A stretch of DNA of 64,000 nt, taken from positions 91,994,401 to 92,058,400 of the forward strand of contig CM036162.1 in assembly GCA_020631735.1 (NCBI GenBank), in the 5' to 3' direction. The translations under genes were made by a program, and so were the position numbers. The stretch comes from Saccharum officinarum. Taxonomy: Eukaryota > Streptophyta > Magnoliopsida > Poales > Poaceae. The notes beneath the pieces were generated by a model, which saw only the letters and a list, made by a program, of their open reading frames with translations, was not told the origin of the DNA and did not search any database. The stretch's first letter is position 1; the number at the start of each line of letters is the position of its first letter. Shown one piece after another: positions 42,492 through 53,771 of the stretch.

Positions 42492-45419
42492 CAGGGCCGT
42501 CCCGGGAAAATTAGAGGCCCTGTACGATACTAAGAAATGAGGCCTATTAGCCTAGAAAAAAAAACTAAATATACGATATTATAAAGCATGCAGTATGTTG
42601 CAATAAAATATATATCAAGATTCAAGAATGATACCTATATTACATAATCTTTACTTGAATAACATCATTCTTTTAGTGTTCTTTGAAATGAAGTCTTCAA
42701 TAATATGCTCATAATCAATCTTCTCCAACAGTTCACCTTCAAGTGCTATTATAGCCAAATCATTAAGTCTTTCTTGTGTCATTGTAGAACGCAAATAAGT
42801 CTTCAATAGCTTTAACTTAGAAAAGCTTCGCTCTGCTGATGCAACAGTCACAGGAATAGTCAACAAAACTCTATATGTAATAGTTGCATTAGGAAAACAA
42901 CCATGCTCCTTTAAAAACCGCAAAATTTCAACAGGCCCCATTCTTTCTTCTGGAATGAAGTCTTGTAGAAACTTCAGCTCCATATATAGTTCTTTGGCAT
43001 CAATATCAGATTTTTCATCCTTTTTAAGGACAGCCTCAAGATTATCACAAGAAGACTTCAAGCTTTGGTTATCCAACGACCGCAATGTTTCCGAAGTAAA
43101 TAAGAAACCAAAATTTTTTTGGTATTCTTTGTACTGCTCAAATCTTGTTTCCAGAGAGACAATAGCTTGATCAATAAGAGTGTTAAAATACTCTATTCTA
43201 AATAACTCCTCTGGAGACATTGTGGCAATATTTGTGTATTCTGGGTTCTCATCGTGATGCCTCTTTCTTGTAATTTTTCTTTTTTTAGTGAATGTAGTAC
43301 CAATATCCATCTCAAGTGCAATTTCTTTGGCCGACTCCAAAGCTTGTAAGAAACCAGTTTCCCTATAGCCCTCGAAGAAAGAAATAAGCCCTTTCACTTT
43401 CTTGATAGCAAGTCTTAGTAGCTGAAACTGACTTGAGAGTCAGTCCAGTTATGTTTTCTTTTAGTATCTGCCATTTTTTTGTAGAGTTAGCAAATGCTGT
43501 GTAGATACGTTGGATGATTCCAAAAAAATCTTTAGCTCTGCCACAAGTCTTAGTAGCCATATCCAAAAAAAATCATAGCCTTGTCCTCTCACATTATCTA
43601 TGTCAAGATCAAGAATCTTTAGCTCATTCTCTAGCACATCAAAAAGTGCTTGTCCAGTCGTGTCATTTACATCTAAGAATTCTAGAAAGGATTCTTCAAC
43701 ATGACCTGATGTTGAGTCCACATATCTTATAATTAAAGACATTTGTTCTTGGTGACTTACATCAGGGGTACAATCAAGTATGACAGAGAAATACTTTGCA
43801 CTCTTTATCTTCTTAATAATTTCAGACTTAATAGCAGAAGCAAGTAAGTGTATCAACTCATTCTGAATCCTAGGACCAAGATAATGAACGTGAGTTTCAT
43901 CATTTGTAATCCGGCGGACATGCTCTTGAATAACTGGATCAAATTCAGCCAACATCTCTACTAAGCCCAAAAATTCCCATTGCTATCATCATATAGTTTG
44001 CTGTTACTTCCACGAAATGCAAGATTATGCTTGGCAAGAAATTTTACTATGCCAACAATTCTAAATAAAACCTTCCTCCAATGGTCCTTTTCTTTCTCAA
44101 GTTGTCGTTGAGCAGCTTTGTCAATAGTTTGATCAGTTTGCAATCTGTTACGCAACTCATACCAAGCTGTCATGCTCAAAACATGATCTGCACTTGTCTC
44201 GTGCTCTTTGAGTCTCTGCCCAAGATGTATCCAGTCATTATAACCCTCATTTGCCAACTGACCTTTTCGATGACCTTTTGTAAATAATTTACAGCTGAAG
44301 CAAAAAACTCTATCAAGTTCCTTAGAATAAACAAGCCAATCCCTGTCACAGCTTTCTCCATTTGACAGAATTCTATCATAGAATAGTGAAGAAAATCTTC
44401 TAGATAACATGTCCTTAGGACCCTTCTGAATTGATAGGTCTCTTTTAGGGCCCTTTTGTGCTAAAATGTCAACTTGTCTACTATCAAGTGAATCCCAGTA
44501 TCTTGGATCAAATATATCAGGCTGAAAAGAATCACTAGCATTTGAAGAAGGATTCAAGTCTTCACTGTCTATCTGAGTATTTGTGTTGTCAGCTTCCTCA
44601 ACTTCAACATTATTTTCTGGAGGATCTATAGGATCATTATCAATATTATTGTCAATCGCCTGCCCCTCCTCAAGCAGGGCCCCTGCCTCAAGTGTTGGAT
44701 TATCAGACGACACTTGTGACTGTTTTGTAACAAATCTATCCATAGCTCCTTGCTGAGATTGGACTAATTCCTCTATTCTTTGTTTCTTCTTACGCTTTTG
44801 AAAACCTGATTCAAATTTTCTAGAACGATTTGTAGAAGACATGGCTTCAATCTTTGAATGCTATTCCAGTAGGTGTCTAGATCAAAAGATAAAAAAAACA
44901 AAATTTAGAGATCGATCAACTACTTATTATTGTTCGCGGCTACCAGTGAATGAATTGAAAAATAAATATGAATGATTTATATTACCTTCAGGGCCTTAGC
45001 GCCTGCCGCCTCGCTCTCGCTGTTGCGGTTGCAGCTAGATCGTCACGGCTCACGCCCTGTCACTCGCGAAACGCTGCCGGCGGCCGGTACGGCGTCAGGC
45101 GATGGCGGCGACACGAGACGAGACGTCGAGAGGTAGTACGTGAGACCTAAGATTTGCGATCTGATTCAGTTGGGGAATTGGGATCGGCAACATTGCCAAC
45201 TGAACAGCGGCCGGGCAACAAGCCATTGTTTATTGGGCTTTGGTCAATTGTTGTACACGTCGCTTTGCTAATGGGCCAAAGGCCAAAGCTACTGCTGTAC
45301 GTTCTTATTTACCAAGCAATACATATATACGTATATATACTCTATATATATTTGGAGGCCCCTGAAAAGTGGAGGCCCTGTACCGTCGCACACGTTGCAC
45401 GTGCCAAGGGACGGCCCTG
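42492..45419 (-). mobile_element. hAT element, decayed
   Basis: The ends CAGGGCCGTCCCGGG at 42492 and the complement of AAGGGACGGCCCTG at 45419 form a short inverted repeat of hAT type. The flanks share CTACTAC (42485-42491 and 45420-45426), seven of the usual eight duplicated bases. The 2928-bp body carries a broken transposase on -. The 5' side has a GC-rich leader (about 45000-45130). Confidence 0.85.
42651..44842 (-). pseudogene. hAT transposase (TTF-type zinc finger, ZMYM1-like), broken
   Basis: From the ATG at 44842 the protein has a basic N-terminus, an acidic linker, a TTF-type finger (DWLVYSKELDRVFCFSCKLF, then HLGQRLKEHETSADHV), a DUF4371-like segment (SAKYFSVILDCTPDVSHQEQ) and a C-terminal hAT dimerisation region (TIPVTVASAERSFSKLKLLK) ending at 42651. 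There are three breaks. A one-base loss in a T run near 43970 shifts the frame. An internal deletion near 43560 joins RGQGYD directly to a later MAT-TCGRAKDFFG stretch, removing part of the catalytic core. A second junction lies near 43400-43440. It cannot encode an active enzyme. Confidence 0.88.
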
Positions 45420-45558
45420 CTACTACAGTAGCTAGCAATAATATCGATCGAGGTCGTACACGACAAGTTACAATGCTTGATAAATTCCACGCTGGTTAAT
45501 TACCGCTCTACTGTACTCAACCAGGAATTCATACACATGGTGATACTGATACATGCAA

Positions 45559-45788
45559 GGGCCCGTTTGGTTTCAACCAGTTAAAGTTTAACTCCCATCA
45601 CATCAATGTTCCCTTAAATGCATGTAGTACTAAATATAGACTAATTGCATGCATGTCAGCACATATTAGGAGTAATTTACGAGACGAATCTATGAAGCCT
45701 AATTAGTCCAAGATTAGAAACTTTTTATCAAATAAGACGAAAGTGCTACAGTGTTTGTTAAACTTTAACTCCTCAGACCAAACACCCC
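45559..45788. mobile_element. Tourist-like MITE
   Basis: It runs from GGGCCCGTTTGGTTTC to CAGACCAAACACCCC, with the core ACGAGACGAATCTATGAAGC. CAA lies before it and TAA after. Confidence 0.75.
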
Positions 45789-45791
45789 TAA

Positions 45792-46033
45792 GGCTGTGTT
45801 CAGTTACTTCAAAATTCCAAAAAATTTACAAGATTTCCCATCACATTGAATCTTTGGACGCATGCATGGAGCATTAAATATAGGTAAAAAAATAACTAAT
45901 TACACAGTTTGGTTGTAAATCACGAGACGAATCTTTAGATTCTAATTAGTTTATGATTGGACACTAATTGCCAAATACAAACGAAAGAGTTATTGTGCTT
46001 CCAAAAAATTTTAAGGGACAACTAAACACACCC
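45792..46033. mobile_element. Tourist-like MITE (TAA duplication), abutting the previous one
   Basis: The ends GGCTGTGTTCAGTTAC and the complement of AACTAAACACACCC are flanked by TAA at 45789-45791 and 46034-46036. The left TAA is also the right flank of the preceding MITE. Confidence 0.8.
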
Positions 46034-46036
46034 TAA

Positions 46037-46315
46037 GTAAAACTCTTTCGCCTACATCTTTTGCACGTCATTATGAATTGGCGAATAATCAACACACGTG
46101 GATTGAGGTGGACACATGTATATTCAAACAAAACTTGACTTTGAGAGTTAAGAAACATATATAGATCGAAGAAAATATCTGGTCATTTTGCAATTGATGC
46201 TGATATATACCAGAACCAGAGAGAGATCTAGTGCTAGCTATATCTAAACAAGAAGACTAGGTGCTTCATTAATTCTGATCTCTCTCAAGCAAAGTGGGCG
46301 GCAAGTGGGTGTTTA
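46037..46315. other. Intergenic, nothing recognised
   Basis: AT-rich sequence without ORFs or clear repeat ends. Confidence 0.45.
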
Positions 46316-46646
46316 GTTACTCTCCTAAAAATTTTCACCCCGTTACATCGGATATCTGGACACATGCATGAAGTATTAAATATAGACGAAAAAATAACTA
46401 ATTACACAAATTGCGATAATTTTGCAAGACGAATTTTTTAAGCCTAATTAATCCAAGATTTGACAATGTCGTGCTACAGTAAACATGTGCTAATGACGGA
46501 TTAATTAGGCTTAACAAATTCGTCTCGCGGTTTCCAGGCGAGTTATGTAATTAATTTTTTATTAGTATCCGAATATCCCTTCCGACATCTCATGAAACAT
46601 CCGATGTGACACCCTAAAATTTTTCAACCCAGGAACTAAACACCCC
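46316..46646. mobile_element. Tourist-like MITE, long subtype
   Basis: It starts GGGTGTTTAGTTAC and ends AGGAACTAAACACCCC. The interior is a large imperfect palindrome: TTAAGCCTAATTAATCC near 46440 and its complement near 46500, with AAATTCGTCTCGCGGTTTCC. It is paired with the next element, which has the same design. Confidence 0.75.
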
Positions 46647-46654
46647 CAGTGTAA

Positions 46655-46993
46655 GGCCCTGTTTAGTTCTCACACAAAAACTTTTCACCCCGTCACATTG
46701 AATGTTTGAACACATGCATGGAGCATTAAATATAGATAAAAAAAACTAATTGCACAGTTTATATGGAAACAACGAGACAAATCTTTTAAGCCTAATTAGT
46801 CCATGATTAGCCATAATTGCTACAGTATATACATGTGCTAATGATAGATTAATTAGGCTTAATAAATTCGTCTCAAGGTTTTCAGGCGAGTTATGTAATT
46901 AGTTTTTTAGCAGTATCCGAACACCTTTTTCGATATCCATGAAACATCCGATGTGACACCAAAAAATTTTCACACTAGAAACTAAACACAGGC
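46655..46993. mobile_element. Tourist-like MITE, long subtype (TAA duplication)
   Basis: The ends GGCCCTGTTTAGTTCTC and the complement of GAAACTAAACACAGGC are flanked by TAA (46652-46654 and 46994-46996). The 339-bp palindromic interior resembles 46316-46646. The TAA duplication and GGCC-TGTTTAGTT end place the family in PIF/Harbinger. Confidence 0.85.
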
Positions 46994-47115
46994 TAAATGT
47001 GAGGCTGCTGTGCTTTAAATTGGCAGCTAGTACCCTGTTCTAAATGTTGCCCACGTTTTTGAACCGGCCGGCACCAACCGTGGAGTACGGACGTACGGGC
47101 ACATACTCTATATAA

Positions 47116-47358
47116 GGGGCTGTTTACTTGGTAAATTTTTTTGGCGAAACGCTACTGTAACAGTTTCGTTGTTATTTGGTAAATATTGTCTAATCATGGT
47201 CTAATTAGACTTAAAAGATTTGTCTCGTCCATTTCGTCTAAACTGTGTAATTAGTTTTATTTTTTATCTATATTTAATGCTTCATGCATGTGTTCAAAGA
47301 TTCGATGTGACGGAGAATCTGAAAATTTTGGCAAAATTTTTGGCATCTAAACGGTGCC
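47116..47358. mobile_element. Tourist-like MITE (TAA duplication)
   Basis: The ends GGGGCTGTTTACTTGG and the complement of ATCTAAACGGTGCC are flanked by TAA (47113-47115 and 47359-47361). Confidence 0.82.
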
Positions 47359-47574
47359 TAACTCTCTCTCCATTTCGTGCACAAGCTGCTTTTAGTACTG
47401 ATTTGCGCTGTTCGCTGTCTAGTTGTTCGTTCAGTACCCCCGGCCCTTCCTTTTCGTATATATGACTGCGCTAGTTTTTTTGACAACTGCGCTAGTTAAT
47501 TCTGGCTGTTAAGTTGCTTGTTGCATTGGCCAATCCATGATAAATACTCCAATCATGTGGTCGGCAACAAAGAA

Positions 47575-47728
47575 CAGGGGCGAAGCTAGAGCAAATCACA
47601 GGGGTGCTTGACTCTCGTAGATATGAAATTTTAATATGAACCATGGTAAAAATCTGTTCCTAACATAAATTTTTTGAATTTTTGTGGGTGCCTGGGCACC
47701 CACGACCAACAACATAGCTCCGCCCCTG
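47575..47728. mobile_element. hAT-type MITE (154 bp)
   Basis: The ends CAGGGGCGAAGCTAG and the complement of ATAGCTCCGCCCCTG are flanked by a perfect 8-bp duplication ACAAAGAA (47567-47574 and 47729-47736). The 8-bp length and CAGGGGCG end are hAT features. Confidence 0.93.
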
Positions 47729-47736
47729 ACAAAGAA

Positions 47737-48659
47737 ACTGATGGACTAACAGTTAATAACAGCTGATCCACATTCATGCTTTGACAGTCAGTCAGTCAGC
47801 ATCTGCGAGCTTCACACGCATGACAATTAGCTCCCTTATGCTAGCTCGCTAGCTTCTGTGGATACGACGACTAGAGCCTAGCTTGTTCACAATCAGGTGA
47901 CCTGGCAATCTAACCACTATATATGATCTCAAGCCGCACCTGTTATAGACCATATTTTACGGTCACACTACTGTACTTGTGTTTGGTCAAGGTCAAAGAC
48001 GACGTGCAAGCAAAGATACCATTTGTACATGAGCACATCAAGAATATATATGTGTGAAAACCCAATTGGGTTTTATAATGTCAAAAGCACAAAAGGTCAT
48101 CTGGAAGGACGAGGTCCACATTTGTCAAGGATTAAATGACGTGTGAAAAATGCACGGCCTCTTGTTCGGTTGGCAGGAAACTGATGGTTTCACGTGGTTG
48201 ACATGGTAGGATCGAACATTCGAACTCGTGTCTCGAGTTCCAAGCATCACTAGCACGGTTAACTTGCATATTGTTGGGGCCTGATTTCCAGAACATGTAT
48301 ATATGCATACGCATGCCGTGAGTTGTATATAACGTATATATACTACTACACTTCCAAAGTTCATATCCATGTTTTTTTTTTTACCGTGTACGAGGTACAG
48401 GATGAAGTGTATGTTGGGATGCGCAGCGGGTTTTGCCTAGCCTTGCTCAGCTAGGCAAGGCTAACCTTGCCCGTCTAGGCGAGCCAGTTTGGTTCTCCTG
48501 GGCTAGCAAGGAAAAACTTGTTTTGCATAGAAATCGAGACAATACTTTAAGGAATCCAAGCCAACAGATTCACTATACATCCTCGCTTAGCAAGGTTACG
48601 CAGCACCAAGCAATGGGTCTAAACATCCCTAAAATTACTACCATACCCCTTACTGCTTC
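47737..48659. other. Intergenic with a CCTTGC-rich repeat fragment
   Basis: There is no gene. The part at about 48420-48640 contains CTAGGCAAGGCTAACCTTGC and ends near CTAAACATCCC, resembling the inserted element in the TITAN-like intron 4. The rest shows no feature. Confidence 0.45.
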
Positions 48660-48815
48660 GGTCTCCTACGCCTACCCCGCTGTACGTCCTCAGCGACATC
48701 ACATCGGTTAAGGTCTCCTACGCCTACCCCACTGTACGTCCTCGGTGACATCACATCGGTTAAGGTCTCCTATGCCTACCTCACTGTACGTCATCGGCGA
48801 CATCACATCGGTTAA
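48660..48815. repeat. Tandem repeat, 3 units of 52 bp
   Basis: Units start at 48660, 48712 and 48764 with GGTCTCCTA-GCCTACC and end ACATCACATCGGTTAA. They differ at a few positions. Confidence 0.92.
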
Positions 48816-49369
48816 GCTAGAATTGCAACCATCGCTCCACGGAAATGGCAAGTGATTGGGGTAGTCCGATCCTTGAAGCTGGATGCCAAGAATTGATAGC
48901 AGGCGAGTTGAAGATAAGAGAGTTGCTATATTTCATGTGCCTATTTTTAAAAGAGTTTTTAGACATGCAATATTTTTACACAGAATCAACTAGTATAGTT
49001 AAAAAGAGAATTTACAAGAGATGATTCATAGTTTTTTATAGCCAAATAATGACAAAATTGTGTGTTGTCTGAGTAACAAGAAAAGAAATTAGGTATCTGA
49101 GCTATAGGAGAAATGTTGAAGATGATATGGAAAAGACATGTGAATCCACAGGTCACAAGAAAGAATTGGATGGTGTACAGAGTGGTGCATATCCTAAAGG
49201 ACAGTTTGGACGTGATGCAACTTGTTTTTATCCATTAACAACCTGCTACAGCGCTTCTGAAACACTCAGATGTCTTTTTTCGAGAGTAAGCCTTGCTGTT
49301 GTGTGGCATATAATACTGTTTCGATACCAGTTATGCACAAGGCAAGCTAGAGCAAAAGTTGCAGATGGG
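48816..49369. other. Intergenic, nothing recognised
   Basis: One + strand ORF (49127-49465, 112 aa) lies across it, but it has no recognised domain and runs into the duplicated segment that follows. Confidence 0.4.
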
Positions 49370-49989
49370 CAAACAAGGAAGCATGTATTATGTGGCCAAT
49401 CATTTCGTGCACTTGCCCTCCGTGTTTTGCAAAGTAATAAAGGCCACAATCATATGGTACGTTAGTGCAATCTTTCACCTATCATCCCTACATTCGTGCT
49501 TCTTTTTCTAGAGCCATCGATCCTATACACAGCAACAAGTCAGGAACACCAAAAGGAACAAAGGCCTTGTTTAGTTCCTCAATTTGGGGATGACCAAATC
49601 CACTGTTGGCTACTGTAGCGCATTTGTAGCATTTTTGTTTTTATTTGGTAATAATTGTCCAAACATTGATTAATTAGGCTGAAAATGTTCGTCTCGCAAA
49701 GTACAACAAAACTGTACAATTAGTTTTTGATTTCATCTACATTTAGTACTCCATGCATGTGCCGACATTTTAATGTAACGGAGAATCTTCTTTTTCATAG
49801 TAAAATTTAGCCCCAATTCTGAAAACTAAACCAGGCCAAACAAACCAAGCCATCCAGCCCCATGTCCTGAGGCCACAAACCAGACTGCCACGTACAGATT
49901 CCCTTCTCAACATGCATCACGCTCCCATTGTCCCATGCAAAAAAAAACCCCTTCTCCGGTGCACAAAACCACCACATTCCCAGGGAGGT
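49370..49989. repeat. 620-bp tandem duplication, copy 1
   Basis: It starts CAAACAAGGAAGCATGTATT at 49370 and ends CCCAGGGAGGT at 49989. Copy 2 follows directly at an offset of 620. It includes a Tourist-like MITE at 49563-49837. Confidence 0.93.
49563..49837. mobile_element. Tourist-like MITE in duplication copy 1
   Basis: The ends GGCCTTGTTTAGTTCC and the complement of AAACTAAACCAGGCC are flanked by AAA (49560-49562 and 49838-49840). Confidence 0.85.
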
Positions 49990-50609
49990 CAAACAAGGAA
50001 GCATGTATTATGTGGCCAATCATTTCGTGCACTTGCCCTCCGTGTTTTGCAAAGTAATAAAGGCCACAATCATATGGTACGTTAGTGCAATCTTTCACCT
50101 ATCATCCCTACATTCGTGCTTCTTTTTCTAGAGCCATCGATCCTACACACAGCAACAAGTCAGGAACACCAAAAGGAACAAAGGCCTGGTTTAGTTCCTC
50201 AATTTGGGGATGACCAAATCCACTGTTGGCCACTGTAGCGCATCGTAACATTTTTATTTTTATTTGATAATAATTGTCCAAACATTGATTAATTAGGCTG
50301 AAAATGTTCGTCTCGCAAAGTACAACAAAACTGTACAATTAGTTTTTAATTTAATCTACATTTAGTACTCCATACATGTGCCGATATTTTAATGTAACGG
50401 GAAATCTTCTTTTTGCATAGTAAAATTTAGCCCCAATTCTAGGAACTAAACAAGGCCAAACAAACCAAGCCATCCAGCCCCATGTCCTGAGGCCACAAAC
50501 CAGACTGCCACGTACAGATTCCCTTCTCAACATGCACCACGCTCCCATTGTCCCATGCAAAAAAAAACCCTTCTCCGGTGCACAAAACCACCACATTCCC
50601 AGGGAGGTC
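49990..50609. repeat. 620-bp tandem duplication, copy 2
   Basis: It repeats 49370-49989 with few differences, including its MITE. After 50609 the sequence is single copy. Confidence 0.93.
50183..50457. mobile_element. Tourist-like MITE in duplication copy 2
   Basis: The ends GGCCTGGTTTAGTTCC and the complement of GGAACTAAACAAGGCC have AAA flanks. It sits at the same offset as in copy 1, so it was copied with the segment. Confidence 0.85.
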
Positions 50610-51021
50610 TGGAGCCACATGTGGCGACAATATGCAAGCTGATGCCATATAATTATATTGATTAAAAAGATGTACTTGTGTTGGAGAAATGGACCGTACC
50701 ATGGACCAACTCTCTCTTTTTCTTGGAGAAAAGAATTGGACCATCCGAGGGATCTGGATTCTGTAGAGATGCAGTTGGAACATGCTGGTATCTTGGATTT
50801 GGGGAGACTGAAGTATATTAGTATTAAACTAGTAGTCAAGTGCAAGCTTGCTCAGGGAGTTCTTTATGGAATCAGATTGTGTGGTCTACCCATGCGTGCT
50901 GTTAGGTTTGTGAGCTTTGTGGGTAAGATATTGCTAACGGTACTTCTCCCTGACAAGGAGAGAAGTGTCAAAAGCAATTGAATATTCCTGGTCGACGCAG
51001 ACCGGATATTTATCAAACAAT
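50610..51021. other. Intergenic, unrecognised
   Basis: A + strand ORF (50658-50981) covers it. The protein has no domain that I recognise. A fragment of some coding sequence is possible but not supported. Confidence 0.35.
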
Positions 51022-51272
51022 CTGTGTTTTTCCTCAAAATATACTGTGCAAAAAGAAGATTCCCTGTCACATCAAACTTGCGATAAATGCATGGAGTATT
51101 AAATATAGATGAAATAAAAAAACTAATTGCACAATTTAGCTATACTTTGCGAGACGAACGTTTTGAGCCTAATTAGTCAACGGTTGGACAATTATTACCA
51201 AATACAAACGAAAATACTACAGTGTTACTACAGTAAATTCGTCACTCCAAATTCGGTGAACTAAACACAGCC
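51022..51272. mobile_element. Tourist-like MITE
   Basis: The left end is worn (TCTGTGTTTTTCC); the right end is GAACTAAACACAGCC. Core: GCGAGACGAACGTTTTGAGC. Confidence 0.65.
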
Positions 51273-51634
51273 AATATATTTTTTAGGTGAAGCACATGCA
51301 TTAGGCATGAAACTACCTATTAGGGACATGAAGAGGTATATTAATGAAATACATACGAGCTAAAGCGTGTTATTGGAAAAAAGAGAGGAATATTAAGCAG
51401 TACAGTACGTAGCCTCGCAATCATGTTCGACAGAAGTGTGATTTTTTTTCCACATAGGAAGGATGGTAACATCATTAATTTTCAAACAATCCAACTTCCC
51501 AAACTATATTGTAGCACAGTAACTTCACATGGTCAGTAAACATGAGCATGCATCCACGGCAATCACCATCGATCCGCAGTAGGAGGAGCACAGTAGTAAA
51601 ACACTACTGTTGTTTTTAAGGAAAAACACTACTC

Positions 51635-51873
51635 GGCCCATGTTTAGATCACCTCAAAATTCCAAGTTTTTTCACTCTCTCTCCATCACATCAATTTTTA
51701 GCCGCTTGCATGGAGTACTAAATGTAGGTAAAAAAAATATCTAATTACACAGTTTAGTTCAAAATCACGAGATGAATCTTTTGAGCCTAGTTGATCTACG
51801 ATTGAACAATATTTGTCAAATAAGACGAAAGTGGTACTATTCATCAGGTTGAAAAAATCTTCAATCTAAAGGC
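51635..51873. mobile_element. Tourist-like MITE
   Basis: It runs from GGCCCATGTTTAGATC to TTCAATCTAAAGGC, with the core CACGAGATGAATCTTTTGAG. Confidence 0.65.
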
Positions 51874-52102
51874 TTGCTCCACTGCAGCCGTCGGTCAATA
51901 AACCCGGCTCTTCCCCCACTCAACCAACCTCGCTAACAAGAAGCCAAGAAAAGTAACGCTTCCCTCTCCTCTCCTGCAAGCTAGCTTGCGAGGGAAGGGG
52001 CCGGCTGGACGCCGGAGGGACCAAGCAAAGCGAAGCACAGCAAAGCCCTGGCGTCTGGCGAGACCAAACCAACCCCTCCCCAATAATTGCAGGTTCCATG
52101 CT

Positions 52103-52339
52103 GGGTCTTGTTTAGATTGAAGATGTTAGAAAAATCTGAAATCGGAGTATTTCATTTGTATTTGGTAATTAGTGTCAATCATGGATTAACTAGGCTCAAA
52201 AAATTCGTCTCGTGATTTATAACTAAACTGTGCAATTAGTTATTTTTTTATCTATATTTAGTGCTTCATGCATACGTGCAAAGATTGATGTGACGAAAAA
52301 AGAGTGAAAAAATTCTAATTTTTGGGCTCATCTAAGGCC
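52103..52339. mobile_element. Tourist-like MITE
   Basis: It runs from GGGTCTTGTTTAGATTG to CTCATCTAAGGCC, with the core AAAATTCGTCTCGTGATTTA. Confidence 0.65.
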
Positions 52340-52584
52340 GTGTTAAAGGATGAACATGGCACCTGGCGTCGCTGCGGGGCCCTCGCCTTTAGAATCCCTG
52401 TCAGGGGATTGTTGGCCTGATGAATGGAATGGCTGCAAGCAATATTGCATTTCGCAATGCAACAAAATAATCATACAAAAAAGTGATATTTTTATTTATT
52501 ATATTATAATAGAACAGTGGAGTAATTAATAAAATTATATGGAACATGGGCATGCATCCATCCACTGACCCAAACCCTCGTGCC

Positions 52585-52860
52585 CAGCGATGAAAACGGT
52601 ACGGATATTTTCCGACCGTATTCGAGACCGAATTCGTTTAGAGGGGTTTTAACCCGTCCGTATCCGAGTCCGGATATTTAACATCCGATACCGTATTCGT
52701 ATCCGAATATTTAAATCACATATTTATGATGTCGATATCCAACCGTATCATATCCGGCATTTTTTATACTATTCGTATTCGAATCCGAATCCGGACATAA
52801 ATATGAAAACAAATACGATATCAGTGATATCCGTCCGTATCCGATCCGTTTTCATCCCTA
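52585..52860. mobile_element. hAT-type MITE (276 bp)
   Basis: The ends CAGCGATGAAAACGGTACGG and the complement of CCGATCCGTTTTCATCCCTA are inverted repeats with further symmetry inside (many TCCGTATCCGA phrases). The flanks CTCGTGCC (52577-52584) and CTCATGCC (52861-52868) are an 8-bp duplication with one change. Confidence 0.85.
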
Positions 52861-52865
52861 CTCAT

Positions 52866-53075
52866 GCCTGGTTTAGATTGTAATATTTTTTTTCAACTTT
52901 AGCTACTGTAGCACTTTCGTTTGTATTTAACAATTAGTGTCTAATAATGGATTAATTAGGCTTAAAAGATTCGTTTTATGATTTACTACCAAACTGTACA
53001 ATTAGTTATTTTTTACTAACATTTAATGCTCCATGCATGCGTTCAAAAAATTGATGTGATGGCTCAATTGAGGCC
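52866..53075. mobile_element. Tourist-like MITE, truncated right end
   Basis: It starts CCTGGTTTAGATTG and carries GGATTAATTAGGCTTAAAAG and ATTTAATGCTCCATGC. The right end merges into AATTGAGGCCTC. It begins inside the right flank of the hAT-type MITE. Confidence 0.6.
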
Positions 53076-53771
53076 TCAATGGCTGATGTGATCTCCCTCC
53101 CCACACTCCCCCCCCCCCCCTCCATCCATATAGCTGAGCTGAGCTCTAGCTGATATATAGCTAGACCCTCCACACCATTCGCAATCCACAATTGAGACGC
53201 TGCGAGCAGGTACTGACTAACCCCCTGTTCAGTTCCTGGCTGGCTGTGCCTGGCATCCTCTTCCTCGGTGGTGCTGGTGCGCTGCTTCTTCCGTTGTTCC
53301 TCAGTTCCTTCACTCCACGGCTCCAGTCCCCTCCTTCCTACAACTGCTAAGCTAGCAGCAGCATAACCCCCGCACACCACTCGCTTCTTCACCATCCTCC
53401 GGCAGCTAGCTCAGCTCCTTCTCTCTCTCTCTCTCTCTCTCTCTCAGGATAAGCTCAGCTCAGCTCCCTGCTGATCTGCGGCATTTGCCCTGCTCCCGTG
53501 CTTGATTTGTTCGCTTCTGTGCGCGGTGGTGCCCGGGCAATAACTCCCCGTGGTGCCTGGCTGTCTCGTTGCCACCCTCCCCGCGGCAGAGCCGGCCTAT
53601 AGGATGAGAGGGACGGGGGAACCCAACAAACTGGCCGCGACACTGTCCTGACCGTGAAAGACACGCACACACAACTCCAGCTCGGCCACGGGCACGCGGC
53701 GCCTACCTCTGCACTGCACTGCACTGGCCGACGGCAAACGGTGGAGCTTGCGCTTGCGCGGCGTTTCATTC
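53076..53771 (+). promoter_or_regulatory. SPL18 promoter/5' UTR region
   Basis: Between the last upstream MITE and the start codon are a C10 tract (53109-53118), a possible TATA element GATATATAGC near 53152 and a (CT)n run at 53429-53451 of a type common in 5' leaders of SBP genes. No start site can be fixed from sequence alone. The - strand ORFs here are shadows. Confidence 0.5.
53429..53451. repeat. (CT)n microsatellite in the SPL18 leader
   Basis: About eleven CT units lie upstream of the start codon, probably within the transcribed leader. Confidence 0.9.

Noticed and set aside
48660..48815. CRISPR-like repeat-spacer pattern
   Set aside because: Whole units repeat without unique spacers and the DNA is plant nuclear.
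49127..50981. ORFs repeated across the 620-bp duplication as a tandem gene pair
   Set aside because: The repeated ORFs run through MITE sequence and have no conserved domain.
53748..53771. Upstream in-frame extension of the SPL18 start
   Set aside because: It would start at TTG, not ATG; the ATG at 53772 matches the family N-terminus.
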